The notes beneath the pieces were generated by a model. The model was not told the origin of the DNA, did no database searches, and saw nothing but the letters and a program-made list of their open reading frames with translations. DNA of 64,000 bases from Cloeon dipterum. Taxonomy: Eukaryota > Arthropoda > Insecta > Ephemeroptera > Baetidae. The translations under genes were made by a program, and so were the position numbers. Shown here in pieces: positions 46,661 through 60,100 of the stretch (the stretch's first letter is position 1; each line of letters opens with the position of its first letter). The stretch spans positions 21,225,681 through 21,289,680 of the forward strand of contig NC_088786.1 of assembly GCF_949628265.1 (NCBI RefSeq), given 5' to 3'.

Positions 46661-48271
46661 ATGAAGATTCTCACCTTTTTTAAAACTATAAGGAACAATT
46701 GGAAGAAAAGTACTTTTGCCGCGTGTCTGGCAGCGTACGGCGTCGACTATGCGATCGAGAAACAAAAGGTCAAGGAAATGATGAGGGCCTACTGCCTGGA
46801 GGCTGTTGCCCTCGGACAGACTTCGGGGGACCGGCCCAAAAGAGTGACTGTAATCCTAAACCCTGCAGCTAATGGAAGGTGGGAATCTTCTAATTTTTTA
46901 TGTTTAGCATAACTCATTTTCAAAAATGTATTTCATAATTTTTAGAAAAGCGGTAAAGGACTTTGAAAAATACTGTGCTCCGCTGCTCCACCTAGCAGGA
47001 CTGACAGTGAGTGTCGTGAACTCGGACAACGAAGGTCAAATAAAAGGTCTGATGGACGTCATGGACAACACTGACTGCGTGGTGATAGCTGGAGGGGATG
47101 GCTCTCTTTCCGAAGCCGTGACTGGATTTCTGAGAAGGCCTGATGCCAACTCAGCAGCCAAAAAAATACCTTTGGGCATCATTCCCTTGGGAGCAACGAA
47201 CCAGGTCGCAGCCTCTATTTTCGGGAAATACGAAAAGCGGGAGCAGTTAATGGCTGAAGCTACAAAGGCTGTTGTCGAAGGGAACACCAAATCGGTCGAT
47301 GTCATGAAGATTGAACCTAAAGTGGTAATTAATTTTTGCAATCCTGAATTTTAGCCATTTAAAGTTTTCTTTATAGGAGAACGCTGAAACTCCCGCCAAA
47401 CCGGTTTATGCCCTTGGAGAAATCCAGTGGGGCGCCTACCGAGACGCTCACGTGCGCAGAAACCGATATTGGTTGTACGGACCCTTCCGCAGTTACGCTT
47501 CCATGGTGTTCTCGTGGCCAAAGGACGAGCTGGCCTGGGACTGCCAGGCACACATTAAATATGTGAAACCGTGCGCCGGGTGCAGCAAGTGCGGAGGCAG
47601 GCACTTGGCGCCTGAGACCGAACCTCCCAAAAATCGCCGCTGGTGGCATTCTTTCCTGTCGAAGCCGACCAATTTTGAAAGTGAGTTTAGACACGCGACT
47701 GTGCACTAAATAATGAAATATTTTTTCAACGCAGAGAAAGCAGACTTCAGCAAAATTATTAATGAAGAATGTGGCGTGCAGCATGAGCTGGACGTAAACA
47801 CAGCCGACTTCAGCATTGCGTCACCTAATGCGGTGCCCACTGTTCAAAGCACTGATTCCGCCCTGCAGATTGCTCTCGGTAAAATATTGATAAAGCTGGA
47901 GAAATGGGTCAGATAATTGTATATTTGGTTGTAGGTCGAAAAGAGGTCGGATTCACTGACTTTGTCAAAGAAGGCTGGAACAGAGTTGGCGGAGAAGCAC
48001 CAGAATTCCAAGAAATCCACACTGCCCAAGAGGTGTGGTTCACGCCCAAAATCGAAGAAAAGGAAATCAAAGAAGAAACCAAAGAAGTAAGAGTTGAGAC
48101 TTTCGCTTTGCTAAAAATACGTTACTATTTCGGTTTCAGGAAGAGACTAAGGCGGAAACGTACATGCGCTGGTTGTCTATAGACCACGAGAATTTTGAGC
48201 TCATGCCAATGCACATAACCTTGCAGCCCAGCCGGTTAAATATATTTTGCTCCAGGCAAAAGCAAATGTGA
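46661..48271 (+). CDS. AGK: Acylglycerol kinase, mitochondrial (AGK orthologue; Drosophila mulk)
   Basis: Phosphorylates mono- and diacylglycerol to lysophosphatidic and phosphatidic acid in mitochondria. The vertebrate enzyme is also part of the TIM22 import complex (family knowledge). Six exons (46661-46878, 46946-47324, 47377-47680, 47735-47878, 47935-48086, 48140-48271) join in phase to 442 residues (human 422). The N-terminal KTIRNNWKKSTFAACLAAYG resembles the human KTLRNHWKKTTAGLC segment that anchors the protein. The diacylglycerol-kinase domain shows TVILNPAANGR, AGGDGSLSEAVTGFLRR (GGDGS at about 122-126) and IPLGIIPLGATNQ. A GEIQWGAYRDAHVRR block and a C-terminal IDHENFELMPMHITLQPSR block follow as in the family. 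Introns are 52-67 nt. ATG at 46661 is preferred; TTG six bases upstream is in frame only. Confidence 0.95.
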
Positions 48272-48284
48272 TTTTTAAGCTTAG

Positions 48285-48290
48285 AATAAA
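48285..48290 (+). terminator. AGK polyadenylation signal
   Basis: AATAAA starts about 15 nt after the stop codon. On the other strand an AATAAA (about 48335-48341) can serve CLPTM1, so the two convergent genes end within about 60 bp of each other. Confidence 0.55.
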
Positions 48291-48469
48291 AAATATTAAA
48301 TATGATGTGATACTTGTACATTGTTAAGGGACCTATTTATTGACTAAATCACTTAATGTCGATATAACACAACATATAAAAAAAATTTACGCAAAATACA
48401 CATATTTGAAGCACATGGAATTAAAAACAGTGAGCCCACAAACATCCATACAAGTCATCAACAACTTGA

Positions 48470-51400
48470 TTAATCCTTCTTCTTGTCCTCGATCGGCTTA
48501 CTATCTTCGATTGGCTTGACCTCCTCAGTCTGAGCCCCTTTAGTAATGGCTTCCTTTTCCATCTCGGCAGAGAAACCAAACTCGTTGAGACGGCTAGGAT
48601 CAGTCTTGTAGATCCATCTTTGGTACAGGAAAATGAAGAACACAATATCTGTAAAAAAGAAAAGTGATTGCATTAGAAACTAGAATTCGTTGGTCGAAAT
48701 TTTTCTTATTGTATGCAAATCGTAAATGTCTTTTTGAACATTGTCCAAAACCAAAATTTAGTGAAAAGTATTTTTCAATAAATTTTGGTCAGTTTCTTAT
48801 TTTCTCCAAAAAATTGTTAAATATGTCCCCACTCCCCACATCAGGACAATAACTTTTAAGTCAAATCCTAATAAGAGTTTCCTTTTTAGTCAGTAAATAA
48901 CATTCCTGACAAGGAGTCAAAAGTTAAAAATTAACTTTAAAGTGGAGATATTACCATCTCTGAAGCATCCGAGTCGATACATTGTTGGCATTTTGATTAC
49001 AAAGGCAAAGATGTCATCAATGAAGGTGTTGAGGAATTTGTACGTCATCATGCGCCAGGGCAGGTGAGCAACAGACTTGAGTTTGTAGTTGATGAAGAGC
49101 TGAGGGGTCATCATGATGAATCCAAAGGTGAGCAGGAAACCGTAGAGCATGTTCAGCACCCATGAGTACCAGCCCTTGTGCTCTTCGTACAGCAAGGAAT
49201 ACACGCAGTAGCTTCCAAGGAGGGGGAACAGCGCCCACGAGAGGTACTTGTAGGCCATCATGTCATACTGCCTGGTGCTCGACTCGACATATGATCCCTT
49301 GTCTTTGAACTGGATGCTCGGAATGAAGCCTAGGATCTTTCTCGCACCCATTTTCACGTCCATCACCTGGAAGGAAGGAAAATATTTATTAATTTAGGCA
49401 TCACAATAATTTGGAAAGTGTTGCAATGATGTTCAATTGCAAAGAAATCCATGGAATAAAGACTAAACCAGTGTGTAGCATAAATTTTAAAACGTCAAAC
49501 AGGAGATTAAATCTCTAGATTTTGATGGAAAATTTCACACTGGAGAATCCGATTATTTTTAATTTTAATTTTTATATATCTCATTAAAGCATTGACGTGC
49601 TAAGTATTTGGCGTGAATAATAAACATCCATCTGAAATATTTTTATTTTGAAACAGATAAGAAAATATGTATCTTAAATTCATTTTAAAATATACACAAG
49701 TTGTGTGGGGGGCAGTAGAAAAATATGTTTTGATTTGTTATGAAAACTGTTGCTGAATACCTTGTGGATTTTCCATATTTCGATGCCAAGCCCAACTAAG
49801 CAAGAAATCCTAACGATGGTATTTGTATCGTTGTCCAGCACATACAACAGCACCACTGTTGACTGGAACACATTGAAGAACACAGAGCGAACGGACAGGC
49901 CCTCCAGAGACTTTCTGTTGTTCCAGAATTGAATGTCTGCGAAAACACCATGATAATTTCATTCAAGTTGCAATCAAGTTCTAAACATTACCATTTTTGA
50001 AAGCGAGAATCTCGAAGATGGAGTGCAAAATGGAGACGGCGAAAGTGAGACCAAGCAGGTACGGCGAGGTCTCCAGCAGGGCCTCTTTCAGAGAATCCTG
50101 GTCCACTTCTTCTTCGTCAGCAAATGAGTCGCCAAACACGCCAGACGTCCACTTGTTTTTCATCGACTGGGCCGCATACAGTTGCCAACGCAGCAGGGAA
50201 AGCGGCTGGAATGTGAGCTGCAGTTTCAGCTCCCTGGTTTTAAAATGACGTTTAGGAAAGGCAAAAAATTTCAATAAATCACATCTTACAAAGTAGTGTC
50301 ATTGATGGGCTGGTAGTCTCTCTGCATGTTCCAGTAATCGTTCATGTACACCACAGGCTTGTAGTATTTTCCTCCAGGCAGGAAAACCACATCTGCACAA
50401 ATTGAAATTAAATACTGCCTTGATCTGAGAAATTTCCACTTACATTCATCCAAAGGAGGGGGCACCGACCCCTGCACCCAGTTGGTAAAATCGGTGATCA
50501 TGTTGATGGTCATATTTGGATGCCAATGCGACACAATCTCTTTTTTGGTCGTCTCCGCTTTCTAAAAAAGAAACTGTTTAACAGCACACGTCAATCATTC
50601 CTTTTGAATACCTTCTGGTGTTCAGCTGAAGCGGCGGTTTCTCCGGTCAAAAGGTTGTGGGTCTTGATGTAGTGTTGCTTTTTGAATTTATTCAGCATTT
50701 TGTGCGCATATGCGACGTTTTTTCCAGAGTAACTGGCCGATTTTGGATCTGGACTGTAGCCATTCTTAGTTACGTAAACGTGCAAGAAAATGGAACCATT
50801 GTTACGAAGTTTCTGCGGGCAAATATTGAAATTATTTAATTAACCGAAATATATTTTGTCTAAAACAGTACCTGAGAAGTGGGGAATGTGAGGGATGTCG
50901 AGTAAGAACCATCGAGGTCTGGACCTCCATACCAATCCCCGTAGACAAGATTTTCTTTGTGCCACACAAGAGATTTGGGGTCGTTAAAATCATTAAATTG
51001 CTCGTTTTCAGATAAGAAAACATACATGTCCTGAAAACAGTGGAATTAAGAATTTGCAGTGTCAAAATTCGTGGAGGCTTTACCATGAGAGTTCCATTTT
51101 CAAATATATTCAGAGCCGGACTGTTCACGACCTGTGGACCTGAAGTAGGGCCGACTGGTGCTGCTGGCTTTCGGAAGAAAGACATGACAAAATAAATCAC
51201 GAGGCCTCGAAGCACCATCGACTTCATTACAGCCATGAACGACTCAGACGCTGTTCCTTGCGGTTGCTGCTGTCCAGCCTATGATCATTACGAGAATGTA
51301 AAATATAATTTAATAATATATTAACAAAAATAATTCTGCCATTTTGATTCCTCTGTGTACTTTTCAAAGTCTAGAGAGAACATGAAATACATTTAATTCG

Positions 51401-51699
51401 TCGCTGTCTTTTGTGAGCCGACGTTCAATTAAAATTTTTATCAATTTCACAATAATTCCGAACTTTTATACAATTAACTCATACAAAACTCAAAATCTAA
51501 CCAAATTTCAAAAACAGAAATGTGTGTTAATAAATAACAAGCACGAGCGGTGACGATGGGAAAACCGCGAGCCTGCATCTTTAAATATTAAGTTATGTAT
51601 TCATTGAAAATGGAAAATTTAAGGAAATCTCACCTCATCTCCTGCATTAGCAGGAGCGCTGGCAAGGTTGGCTGCAACCTGGTTATTTTCGTTGCTCAT
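48470..51699 (-). CDS. CLPTM1: CLPTM1, multipass membrane protein
   Basis: ER/Golgi multipass protein of the CLPTM1 family; the vertebrate protein limits GABA-A receptor exit from the ER, and its paralogue CLPTM1L is a lipid scramblase (family knowledge). Ten minus-strand exons: 51699-51634, 51278-51084, 51030-50872, 50812-50612, 50561-50444, 50392-50290, 50233-49992, 49936-49761, 49366-48955 and 48648-48470, all in phase, give 616 residues (human 669). Features in order: a membrane anchor (LVIYFVMSFF), the luminal domain (VWHKENLVYGDWYGGPDLDG; NYWNMQRDYQPIND-like), then several membrane segments (YLLGLTFAVSILHSIFEIL; FFNVFQSTVVLLYVLDND; WVLNMLYGFLLTFGFIMMTP) and the conserved FIDDIFAFVIKMPTMYRLG and YQRWIYKTDPSRLNEFG. 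The tail is charged (KPIEDSKPIEDKKKD), typical of ER proteins. Five introns are 50-59 nt. Confidence 0.96.
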
Positions 51700-54139
51700 T
51701 TTGATCGTTCTCCTAGACGTCAATAATTATTGGAACTAGCCTGAAACTATTGTATAGCCCACACCGCCGTGTACCTCACACGAAAACAACCACTGATGAA
51801 TAAATAATACTGAATTGAATATTTTTCATGAGCAAGTGGGGATGGGCACCCACATGACGACACACATTCAGCCTGTCCATGAACGGAAACTCCTTTGTTT
51901 TTATTTCAAAGTGGTGAACGCGCGAAAGCGCTAATGCAATGTTGCGCAATAAAATTGATGCACAGTATTAACGTGAATACCTATATATTATGTCATTTTA
52001 AAAATCATGATTAATTACATTAATTAGTATTATTAAATTGTTAAATTACATGAATTATTAAAAAACTCATTGAACAATTTTTTTCTTATCAAAAACTTAA
52101 TATCTGTATGTCTTGTGCTTATAGCTTTAAATTAAATGTTAACACAATACTAAAATATTTAAATTTAAATTTTTGAATGGTATAACAATTTTCATATTCA
52201 TATTATAATAATAATAATGGTTTTAGTTGATTTAGGGTTGACAAGTTAATTCAAGTTTTTATTTTATCATCGTCTTAATAGCGTAAATGAAATATGGTTA
52301 AAAATACTTAATAACTCACTAATGCCATGTAATTATTTACGAAATTAATATTTTATTTGTCAAGAATTCTAAGAAAACAAAAGACTTTCTAATTAAAAAC
52401 ACAACAGCAGGAAAACATTTCGTATATGTATTCAAATCAAAATTCAAAAAAATATTTTTTATGAAAATATTAACCAACAAAAGCTGGGGGTTAGAGTAAT
52501 AATATATTATGGCAGCCAGCCTACGACTTCCTACAGCAATCAAAGTTTCGAAAATAGAAAAATTAATAATAAAAAAACAGGAGAGTTAGGCTTTTCTACA
52601 GTTAATGAAAAAATATTTTGAAAGCATAAAATTAACAACTCCATTCACTGCAAATAGAGCTTACGAAATAAACAGGGGATCGTCAAGCTGCGTGAAACGG
52701 TACGTGCACTGAAGTCTGATCAAGGAGAGTAAAGCTTTTTACCACTCTCCTTAAGTCTGATTGCAGTAATGGCTGATGATCATTTGAACAGGCACAAAAT
52801 GGACAAATGGAAGGAAGTAATGTAAAATAGCTTGAACAATACGGACCTAAAATAAAACCAATATCATGAGATTATTGTTATTGTACGTATTACCTCTGTT
52901 TTGTTCCTCACACTAAATATTTTGCTTACAAAAAGAGCCATGCACCTCAATTATGACTCTACTGAGGTTTGGTAATTGTATAAGTTTGCTCTCAGTTTCA
53001 AACCTTGGACGTGAGTTGGATGCTTATACTCTTTGGGTTGATACTTTGGAAGTATTTTAGAAAAAAGGTTTACAGAAAATTTGTGAAAAAAAATCATTTA
53101 TACCTTTACTTTTGAAACACAAATAACTATCTTAAAATTAGGAAAAAGAGTAAAGTTTCCCAGACAATCATATATTCCACATTTCTGCAGAGTATTAGCC
53201 GCGTTCAACTTTCGCTAGGTGCAACATGTAAAAAATAGCAGGCTGCCAAAGATCCAAACGGCCGCTCCTGTAACAACCGTGGAAAAAGGAGGGTTGTCCA
53301 TGTCCAGGCGTAAAAGCGTACTGGAAGCTGGTGCCCTCGGTTTTCACAAAAACGATGGGTGACAGAAACCTTGCAGACTCCTTTTGTTCGCTACACTTCA
53401 TTGTCAGCTTTCAACACCCCTGTAAAAATCTTGAGATGCGTGTGGAACATGCACCAAATACCTGACACTAACATCACTGAGAAAACCTCGAGGTCAAAAT
53501 GATGAATTCCGATTATAATTTGCAAGGACTGTATTTAGCAAAAGATCTAAATTATCATTCATTTTGTTTTATTCATGTTTTGTTGTATTGAGTTTATTGA
53601 ATAAAAAAGTGAGTGATTATGCTAAAATCAAAACGATTATAGCAGCTGAGGAATTTAGCTAATTCTGAATGAAAAATTAACTTAAATTATATTTCAATTA
53701 AAAAATATACTCGTACTATAAATTATATTGTTCACAGGGAGAAGCCCTCTTGATAGAGATAAAAATAAATAAATGTAATGCAGCAAAACTAATTTTGCTA
53801 CGTTTTCCTTGTTATTTCCTACTATGTTAAATAGTAGATAAAACTACAAGACCAAATTTAAAAAAAAAAACTTATAATTAATCATTTGCACAATATGCCT
53901 AATTTTTTACAATTCGCACATGTCATAATACAGGGTAATAAGAAATATGAAGTGCGAGTAAAAAAATATTGCATAGTTTGACACTTTTTTGTGAGAATTT
54001 AAACTAGCTAAAAATATATAAATAATATAAAAGCATGACCTTTAATTCCACATCATACACATTACCTTTTGCACAACACACATGAAAAGTGGCACTCAAA
54101 ATCAGTGCATCACACAACTAGCACAAATTGGTCCCTTCA
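51700..54139. other. CLPTM1 5' flank and AT-rich spacer
   Basis: A minus ORF of 68 residues (53401-53195) follows an acceptor-like TTTTTACAG but has no recognised family and no partner exon. Elsewhere there is only AT-rich sequence and the 3' UTR of the BTAF1 gene. Confidence 0.45.
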
Positions 54140-57100
54140 TTACTTCAATCCTTGCAAAAAATTGGACAGATCATACTCTTCTTCGTATTGCGTTACGTCC
54201 CACAATTCAGGTAGCGCTGCTAAAACAGCGTTGACATTTGCGGGCTTTCCAGTTAAACTTGAGCCTGAGGATATTGAATGTCCTTCTTCTCCGTTTTTGT
54301 TTAGTGTAAAAAGATCCATCAACTAACATGAAAAATTTGTTAAGGTAAAGGTACCAGGTTAATATTCATATGCTCACCTCAACACTTCCCATTGATTCTA
54401 AACTGTTGTTTTCACTGTTGATCACCGTGTTTGCGGTTAAAAGTTTGAATTTTTGCAGTCTGAGAAAAGAAAAAATAAATTAATTGAACTCTAACGCACT
54501 TCCCATTCTTACCCCATGATCTTCTCCTCAAGCGTGGCTCTGGTGATGAGTCTATAGACGTTGACCACCTTTTTCTGTCCGATTCGGTGCGCTCTGTCCA
54601 TCGCTTGCAAGTCTTTCATTGGGTTCCAGTCGTGCTCCACGAATATTACAGTGTCAGCACCGGTCAAGTTCAAACCAAGGCCTCCAACTTGAGTCGTCAG
54701 TAGCAAGACGTCAATGGAAGGGTCGCTGTTGAACATGGAAACGATTTTGTGCCTTTGCCCTGGAGGAATGGAGCCGTCAAGTCGCAGATAGGTCACGCTG
54801 GGCATGTGTTTTCTGAAATGGCATTAATTACTCATCGTGATTAAAGTTCAATCTGAACCATTACCTGAGCAAATCCTTTTCGACGATGTCTAGCATTGTT
54901 TTCAGTTGGCAGAAAATGAGGGCACGATGTTGATTCACCACCAACTCTGGTGTTTGGTCACTCTCCTCGACCCCAATGCCACAGTCCAGCAGCAATTGTC
55001 TGAGTTGATAACTTAGTAAAATCAAATAAGGAATTAACGGATTAAATTACTTCAATGCTGGCAGCTTTGCTGCATGCTGGATGTCCGCCAAAGTGGAGCC
55101 TTGCTGTTTCAATTGCTGCTGGAACTTGTCAAACTGAGGATGCTGCTGCGTGAGTACAAGCTTTGGATGGTTGCAAACGTTTTGCAAGTAGTGCAGCGCC
55201 TTAAAAAATATCAGTGAATGCTTGACTTGACAAACAGCAACAGGATTATATTAAAAAAGCAAAAGGTTATGCAAATTACTTGAGCAAGTTTCGTAAGGTT
55301 CAGTACGAATTCTAACCTGGAAAATGTGATAACGGTTGCTGCCTGACGATGATCCAGAGCCTTCACTTCCAGGCCGACTGATTGACTCGTTTAGAGTTTG
55401 ATGGGCCCTCGTTCGCTGGAAGTCTTCATACAATTGTTGCTGAAGAGGACTCAACTCGCAGACATAGTCTTGCGTAATTTTGGGAGGCAAATCTTGCAGC
55501 ACGTCCGATTTGATGCGGCGCAGGAGGAAGGGCAAAACTTGGCGATGCAATGACTCCATGGCCAGCACACCTACATTCATCACTCATTATTTCTTTTTGC
55601 TTTAAGAAATTAAAAATCTCAATACCAGCTTCTTGCTCCTTGGGGCTGCTCTTTGGGTCTCTGCTGGCTAAAATTGGTCTGCTGTATCGAGCCGTGAACT
55701 GCCGCTCGGTTCCCAAGAAACTGGGCATGAGGAAATCAAACAGAGACCAAAGCTCAAGAACGTTGTTCTGGATTGGGGTGCCAGACAGGATCAAGCGGTG
55801 ATTTGCGGTCAGTTGCTTGATTGCTTTTGAAGACTGCAAGAAAATTCAGGTGACAATAAATAATTCGAAATGAATTATTAATAACAAATTACTTTCGTTT
55901 TGCCATTTTTAATGACGTGACCTTCATCCAGAATGCAGTAGTTCCAATTGATCGTTCTGAAGAAATTGATGTCTTTTCGCACAATGTCATAGGAGGCGAC
56001 AATCAAATTATGAGTTTTCACCCGACTCCTCAATCTGGATAGTTTAAGTATAAGTACTGGTGATAAATTTAATAAATATTTATTACTTCTCTCGTTCATT
56101 AGGGGGACCGACATACTGAAGAGGGTTCAAGTACTTCTTGGTAAGGAATTTGGCTACCTCGTCAACCCAGTGGCCAGTCAGGGTCGGTGGACAAATGACG
56201 ATAGAAGGTCGAGGCGCGTACTCAGGCAGCTTGGTATTCTTATATTTTTCTGCCCTTGTGAAATGGTCTCCGGCCAAGATACAAATGGACTGCAAAGTCT
56301 TTCCGAGACCCATGTCATCGCACAAAATTCCATGCAAGTTGTACCGATTGAGGAATGCGAGCCAATTCACTCCAGCCTGCTGGTAGGACCGGAGTTCAGC
56401 CTTCAGAGGCACAGGTACTTTGTAATTTTCTATGCTAGAAGTATTGAAGAGTTGTTCCAAGAAGCGCCTTTGTTCATCTCTAAGTTGTCCCAGTGAGGCT
56501 TTGAATTCTGGCGGCTCGGCGACCGCCCCATCCAAAGGTATCAACTGAATTAGTGTGGCGAAGCTGTGAGTCGCCATCATCCGCACTGAGGGATTTTGAT
56601 CACTCATCCGGCCTGAAATACAGTTTTCTCATGCATTATTTACTTATTTAATTTCCCAACAAAATCTACAGAAAAATATTCTGGTTTTTGTGCTAAAACA
56701 TTGTTTAAAATCTAGTTTAACTGCTACAAGCTCAGCATAAAGCTTTGATATAATTATAAAAACCATTCAAATTGAAATTAAATCATGATCCACTTGACAA
56801 ACTGAACACATGCTCATAAAAAATGCCTATTTTAAGAAAAACAACACGTAAGTAATCTATTCTGTAATCTGTCTGAACAAAAGGGATAAAAAGAGCAAAA
56901 AAAACTTGCTAAATCATTACCTAGAACTGGAACTGCCAGTAAGACAGCAAAAGGAATTATCATTGTTCCTAACGAGTCTACCAAACAGGCAATGGACTCA
57001 ATGGCTCCTTGTCGTCGAATTTCCTCAATGGACTCAAGAAGAGGCAAGACTCGTTCCACTATATTTTTCATGACAACGACAGAGTTCAGCTTTCCCATCA

Positions 57101-60100
57101 CTGCCAACACCCTGGAACTCATGTGGCGCACAGCCCGGTATTTGTGAGAGAGCATGTTGCAAAACTGAGGTAGTCCTTGTTCGATCTGCGACATTAAATC
57201 ATTTCTGAATATCTGTATGCCATAGGGACAGAACAAATTCACCTTAGGTCGTAATACAGGGTGCAAATGAGGTAGAACAACTTCCAAAACCTGCAAACTG
57301 GCTATCAGGCGTTCTGCTTTCTCTTTTTCACTGACTGATTGCAGAGAATCTATAAAAAATAGTTATTTAAACATTCAAAAGAATTTAAGGGGAAGTTACC
57401 AGCATCAGAATTTTCCAATAATTGAATAGGCAAAGTGAGAGTTTCCCAAAATCCTGGTAATTTGGTGGGCAAATCACTTCCAAAATGTGCAGCAATCGCA
57501 GTCAAAGCCAAAGTTGCTCCTTGACGCATTAGTTCTCTAGATCTCTGAGTCTAACATACAGTACATAGTTTTTATGATTAAAATATTTAACTCCAAAATT
57601 ACCTCATCCTCTATAGTCATCAATTCTTCAATGGCAAACTCAGGGGAGGCAACAATGGCAGCTGGACGACCAGGTCCGCGACCAGTCACTGACGTAGCTC
57701 TACGCAGGACAGCTCTTTCAGCGTTTTTCTGTTGGTTGATGAGCGACAGAATGCCAAGCTTGTTGCTGGGAATATTAATGCTCGCTTGGGCATCAGGAAC
57801 TTCTTTTGACTCATCCTGTGGAGATAGTGTCAGACGTTTCGCTCAAAAGCTTTCAGTTTTTAATTCTTACCATTATTACTGGAGTGAACTCGGGGTCTGA
57901 TCTTAAAAATACGCATAGATTTGTGACTATCTTTGCGTTCGGTGACGGGCTTCGGTTAACGCACATTTCCATTAAGTGGGTAAGGTGTTTTGCAGCCAAA
58001 GCCTGAGGGAAAGTAAGTTTTTTAAAGAGGTCACAGAGTTTAGTTTGAAACTTACTTGGAGCATTTCATTTTGTTCTTTTTTGATCGCTTCCATAAGTGG
58101 TTTAACGACTGGATGCAGTTTTTCAGGGAGGCTCCCAATACTGACAATGGCGCCTGCTAAAGCGGCATGAGTGCTGAATAAATTTTTTTAATAAAAGTTA
58201 TAGTCACAATTTAGAAAAATTCATACGTTATAGCTAAGGAGCACTGGTGAAGGCTGGTTTGAGAAACAGAGTTTTGAATAGCTTTGCGTCTTTCTTCCAA
58301 GGTTTCCGCTGTCTTTGGTTTCAACTTGCTTTGTACAATGGTCTGCTGAATCGCTGAATTACTCAGCTGAGAAATTTGTTCTAAAGTGAGCATTGAGGTT
58401 TGAGGAACCGGCACTTGGTAATGGCGCAGCATGGCAACAAAATCCTGAGCAGGGTAAAAAATCGATTTAAAAACTCCAGAACGTTTCAAGGGTCCATACC
58501 TTTGTTTCTTGCATTAGCTTGGTAAACGAGTGGGCAATTTCGTCAAAATAAACGTTTTCATTCAGACACAAGTGCAGCCTGGAGACCAAGTCTGGATGAT
58601 TTGAATTTGCAGAGTCCTTTTGGGCCCATTCAGAGACTACTAATCCCACTATCAGTCTTTGAAGCGCTGATTTTGAATGGAGATGCACCATCAATACCTG
58701 TTAGCATTTAGGTACTTTTATGATTTAATCTGCGAACTAGGAACATATTATGGAAAAATCCAAATTAAACACCCAGGTTGAAAAGCCTGGATGCAATAAG
58801 CCTCTGAAGTAAAGTTTTTGGGAATTTTGTAAAAGATCAAATTCAAGGCAGAATTTTGAAGCAGAAACCAAATAATGCTTGATTAAATTTGAGATTTGAT
58901 ATTTATTTCAGGAAATTGTATGTTTTGCTCAATCAAGGTGTGGGCTGTTTATTAAATGACACTTGGTCTATCCCATGTTCCATGTTAAATCTGGAAAATT
59001 TATTTTGAATATTTGAAATACAACCTACAATTATAGCCATTATGGAAACAGATCTAACAAAAAATAAAATCCTTGCTTAAAATGGTGATTTTTAATATTA
59101 TATAATTGTTAAATTAATTTTATAATGGCTACATAATCCCATAGGCAAACAACAACTACAAGGAGAGGAAGGTTAGCAAAAACGAAAAGCACGCGATGCC
59201 AAAATAGCCGATTTAATTTTTTTTCATAACATTTTTAAGCCTTCCGTTCCTTGTTTGCTTATTGGAGTAACCATTGTAAAATTAAATTAAAATTGAATGA
59301 AATTCACCCCAAAGAGTTCCATTTTTTTAAGTTTAAAAATTACTGATAGTGTTCTGATTATAAAATTCTTAGAGACGTTGAATTTTCCTAGACATCATAC
59401 CTTCACATAACATTCCACAGGTGACGAGCCAGGTATTTCTTCAAGACCAGGAAAGGGTTTCACTAGATAGTAAGAGAGAGTGCCAAGCATCCGACACGCC
59501 ATGCACCTTGCACGGACAACGGCAGCGTCTGCTCCTGGTATATCTCCACCGCCTATGTAAGACTTGTGCTCAGCAGGAACAATGACGTTATTTTCTTCAA
59601 CCTCGCCAGAAGTGTGATTGGAAGTCTTTTTTAGTGACTTAGACTGCAAAGAGAGAAGTCATATCGTAAACGGGAAAATTTGGATTGAAGAATTTCCTTA
59701 CCAAAGTAGCTTTGAGGAGTATTGAAGAGTCAAATGGGATTTTGTATGATTGCATTGCAAGACACATCCAGGAGCTAGCGACGGGGCAAGCAGCAATCAA
59801 GACCTCATCCAAAGGACAATTTCTCAGCAGCTTCCCCCAAACTACCTCGGACAACGCCTGGATGTCTGGATTTGTCTCAAGCAGCACTCGCTGGAAGATG
59901 TGCCTGAGGGCGTTTTGCAAGAGAGATGGCGCTCCAGGCTCTGGCGGTACTCCAAGGGAGACGATCGACTCTGCAAGCGTGGACAGCGTCTGCAAGGTGG
60001 ATTTGCGGACGGCAGACGACGAGTGACTTAAGAAGGGCCACAGCTGAGGCAGTCTGTGAGCGAGCACCTCAGTGCTGTGCAGGTTGCTGGCCGCCTTCTG